Notes under the pieces: generated by a model | What the model was told of the DNA's origin: nothing | The model's database searches: none | The model's input: only the letters and a program-made list of their open reading frames with translations | Program-made: the position numbers and the translations under genes | In this document: piece by piece, positions 63,657-64,000 of the stretch | How the letters are laid out: every line of letters starts with the position of its first letter | Numbering within the stretch: position 1 is the stretch's first letter | Source: Oligoflexus sp. | GTDB lineage: Bacteria > Bdellovibrionota_B > Oligoflexia > Oligoflexales > Oligoflexaceae | DNA: 64,000 bases | Assembly (NCBI GenBank): GCA_014378195.1 | Contig: JACMOC010000059.1 | Coordinates: 22,516 to 86,515, forward strand | Direction: 5' to 3'

Positions 63657-63866
63657 ATGAAACTGTTCCGCCTGCGCTTTCTCATCCCACTCGTTTGCGT
63701 CTATTGTGTGATTTTGACTCCGTTTGCTTTCCCCGCGGATACCAAATCTGAAGGATTTGAGTATCATGGTTACATGAGGGTCGGAACAGGCCGAAGCGTG
63801 GTGGTGACAGGGTCGAGGAGACGAGCATTTTTGTGCGTCTTCTCTTGTGGACCGCTCATCCCTTAA
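63657..63866 (+). pseudogene. Truncated secreted ORF, possibly porin N-terminus
   Basis: 69 codons: a signal peptide (LIPLVCVYCVILTPFAFPA) then EGFEYHGYMRVGTGRS, a start seen in outer-membrane sugar porins of the LamB type. After GTGRS the reading turns into Arg/Cys-rich nonsense and stops; neither other frame restores a sensible barrel. Probably a broken gene or the result of a frameshift, but with so little text the family is uncertain. Confidence 0.4.
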
Positions 63867-63953
63867 CACAAATCAACAGCTTGTTCCGTCTACGCTTTTA
63901 TCGCTCCCGGGTGTGGACGTGGTCAAGGCCGTTTCTTTTGGAAAGCCCCCATG

Positions 63954-63984
63954 AAAAAAGGCGCCTGCCAAATGACAAGCGCCC
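63954..63984 (-). terminator. Minus-strand terminator for a gene beyond the right edge
   Basis: On the minus strand GGCGCTTG and CAGGCGCC pair over eight bases (one G-U), followed by TTTTTT. It points to a gene that lies right of the window. Confidence 0.75.
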
Positions 63985-64000
63985 CGTCTAAGTACAAAAC

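Overview
The window is about 64 kb of a Gram-negative bacterial chromosome of roughly even base composition, densely coded on both strands. The envelope features (two ExbB/ExbD modules, TonB, many lipoprotein signal peptides, an apparent outer-membrane barrel protein) and the style of the hypothetical lipoproteins, small Hpt, pilot-like and kinase proteins suggest a bacterium of the Bdellovibrionota/Oligoflexia type or a neighbouring deltaproteobacterial-like group. That placement is inference; no rRNA or other decisive marker is present. Most of the window is ordinary core chromosome, with one clear mobile remnant (a truncated group II intron) and one clearly decayed gene.

Layout. 0.1-2.6 kb: a minus-strand cluster of pirin, OsmC-like, a small membrane protein and a nucleoside phosphorylase. 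2.8-4.8 kb: a broken lipoprotein gene with a CXXCH site. 4.9-9.5 kb: a 45-residue membrane protein, a secreted lipase-like hydrolase, an AI-2E-type transporter and HflX. 9.5-11.5 kb: tonB-exbB-exbD. 11.9-14.4 kb: endonuclease I and MurJ. 14.5-14.7 kb: a gene-free stretch that looks like a Fur-controlled small RNA on the minus strand. 14.9-25 kb: lipoproteins, two glycosyltransferases, several small unknown proteins, Hpt (purine salvage) and a LuxR-type regulator. 25.3-30.9 kb: topoisomerase III-like enzyme, tRNA-dihydrouridine synthase, and a group II intron remnant sitting directly behind a transcription terminator. 31-35.9 kb: an atypical protein kinase, Dabb protein, cyclic-nucleotide-binding protein, a ZIP-like/CDF metal pair and PdxH. 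36-39 kb: a large M1-peptidase-like protein without its zinc ligands, fused to an Omp85-like barrel, and a Hpt-like protein without its histidine.

39.2-45.5 kb is the classic protein quality-control cluster tig-clpP-clpX-lon, each step separated by terminators or hairpins. 45.7-52.3 kb holds a PAS histidine kinase translationally linked to a multi-pass membrane protein, then a Deg-type serine protease overlapping a paralogue that has lost its catalytic triad. 52.4-60.5 kb: CysQ, a short YqeY, ribosomal protein L33 (55 residues), a ~1,025-residue NAD-type glutamate dehydrogenase, glutamate-cysteine ligase and a second exbB-exbD pair. 60.6-64 kb: two identical tRNA-Gly(GCC) genes, an unknown small protein, an M49-like zinc peptidase lipoprotein and a truncated secreted ORF.

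The most attractive unexplained signals are the Fur-box small RNA candidate at 14.5-14.7 kb, the M1-pseudopeptidase/barrel fusion, the protease/pseudoprotease pair, and the kinase-like proteins with DFS in place of DFG. All functional calls rest on reading motifs by eye; no database search was run.
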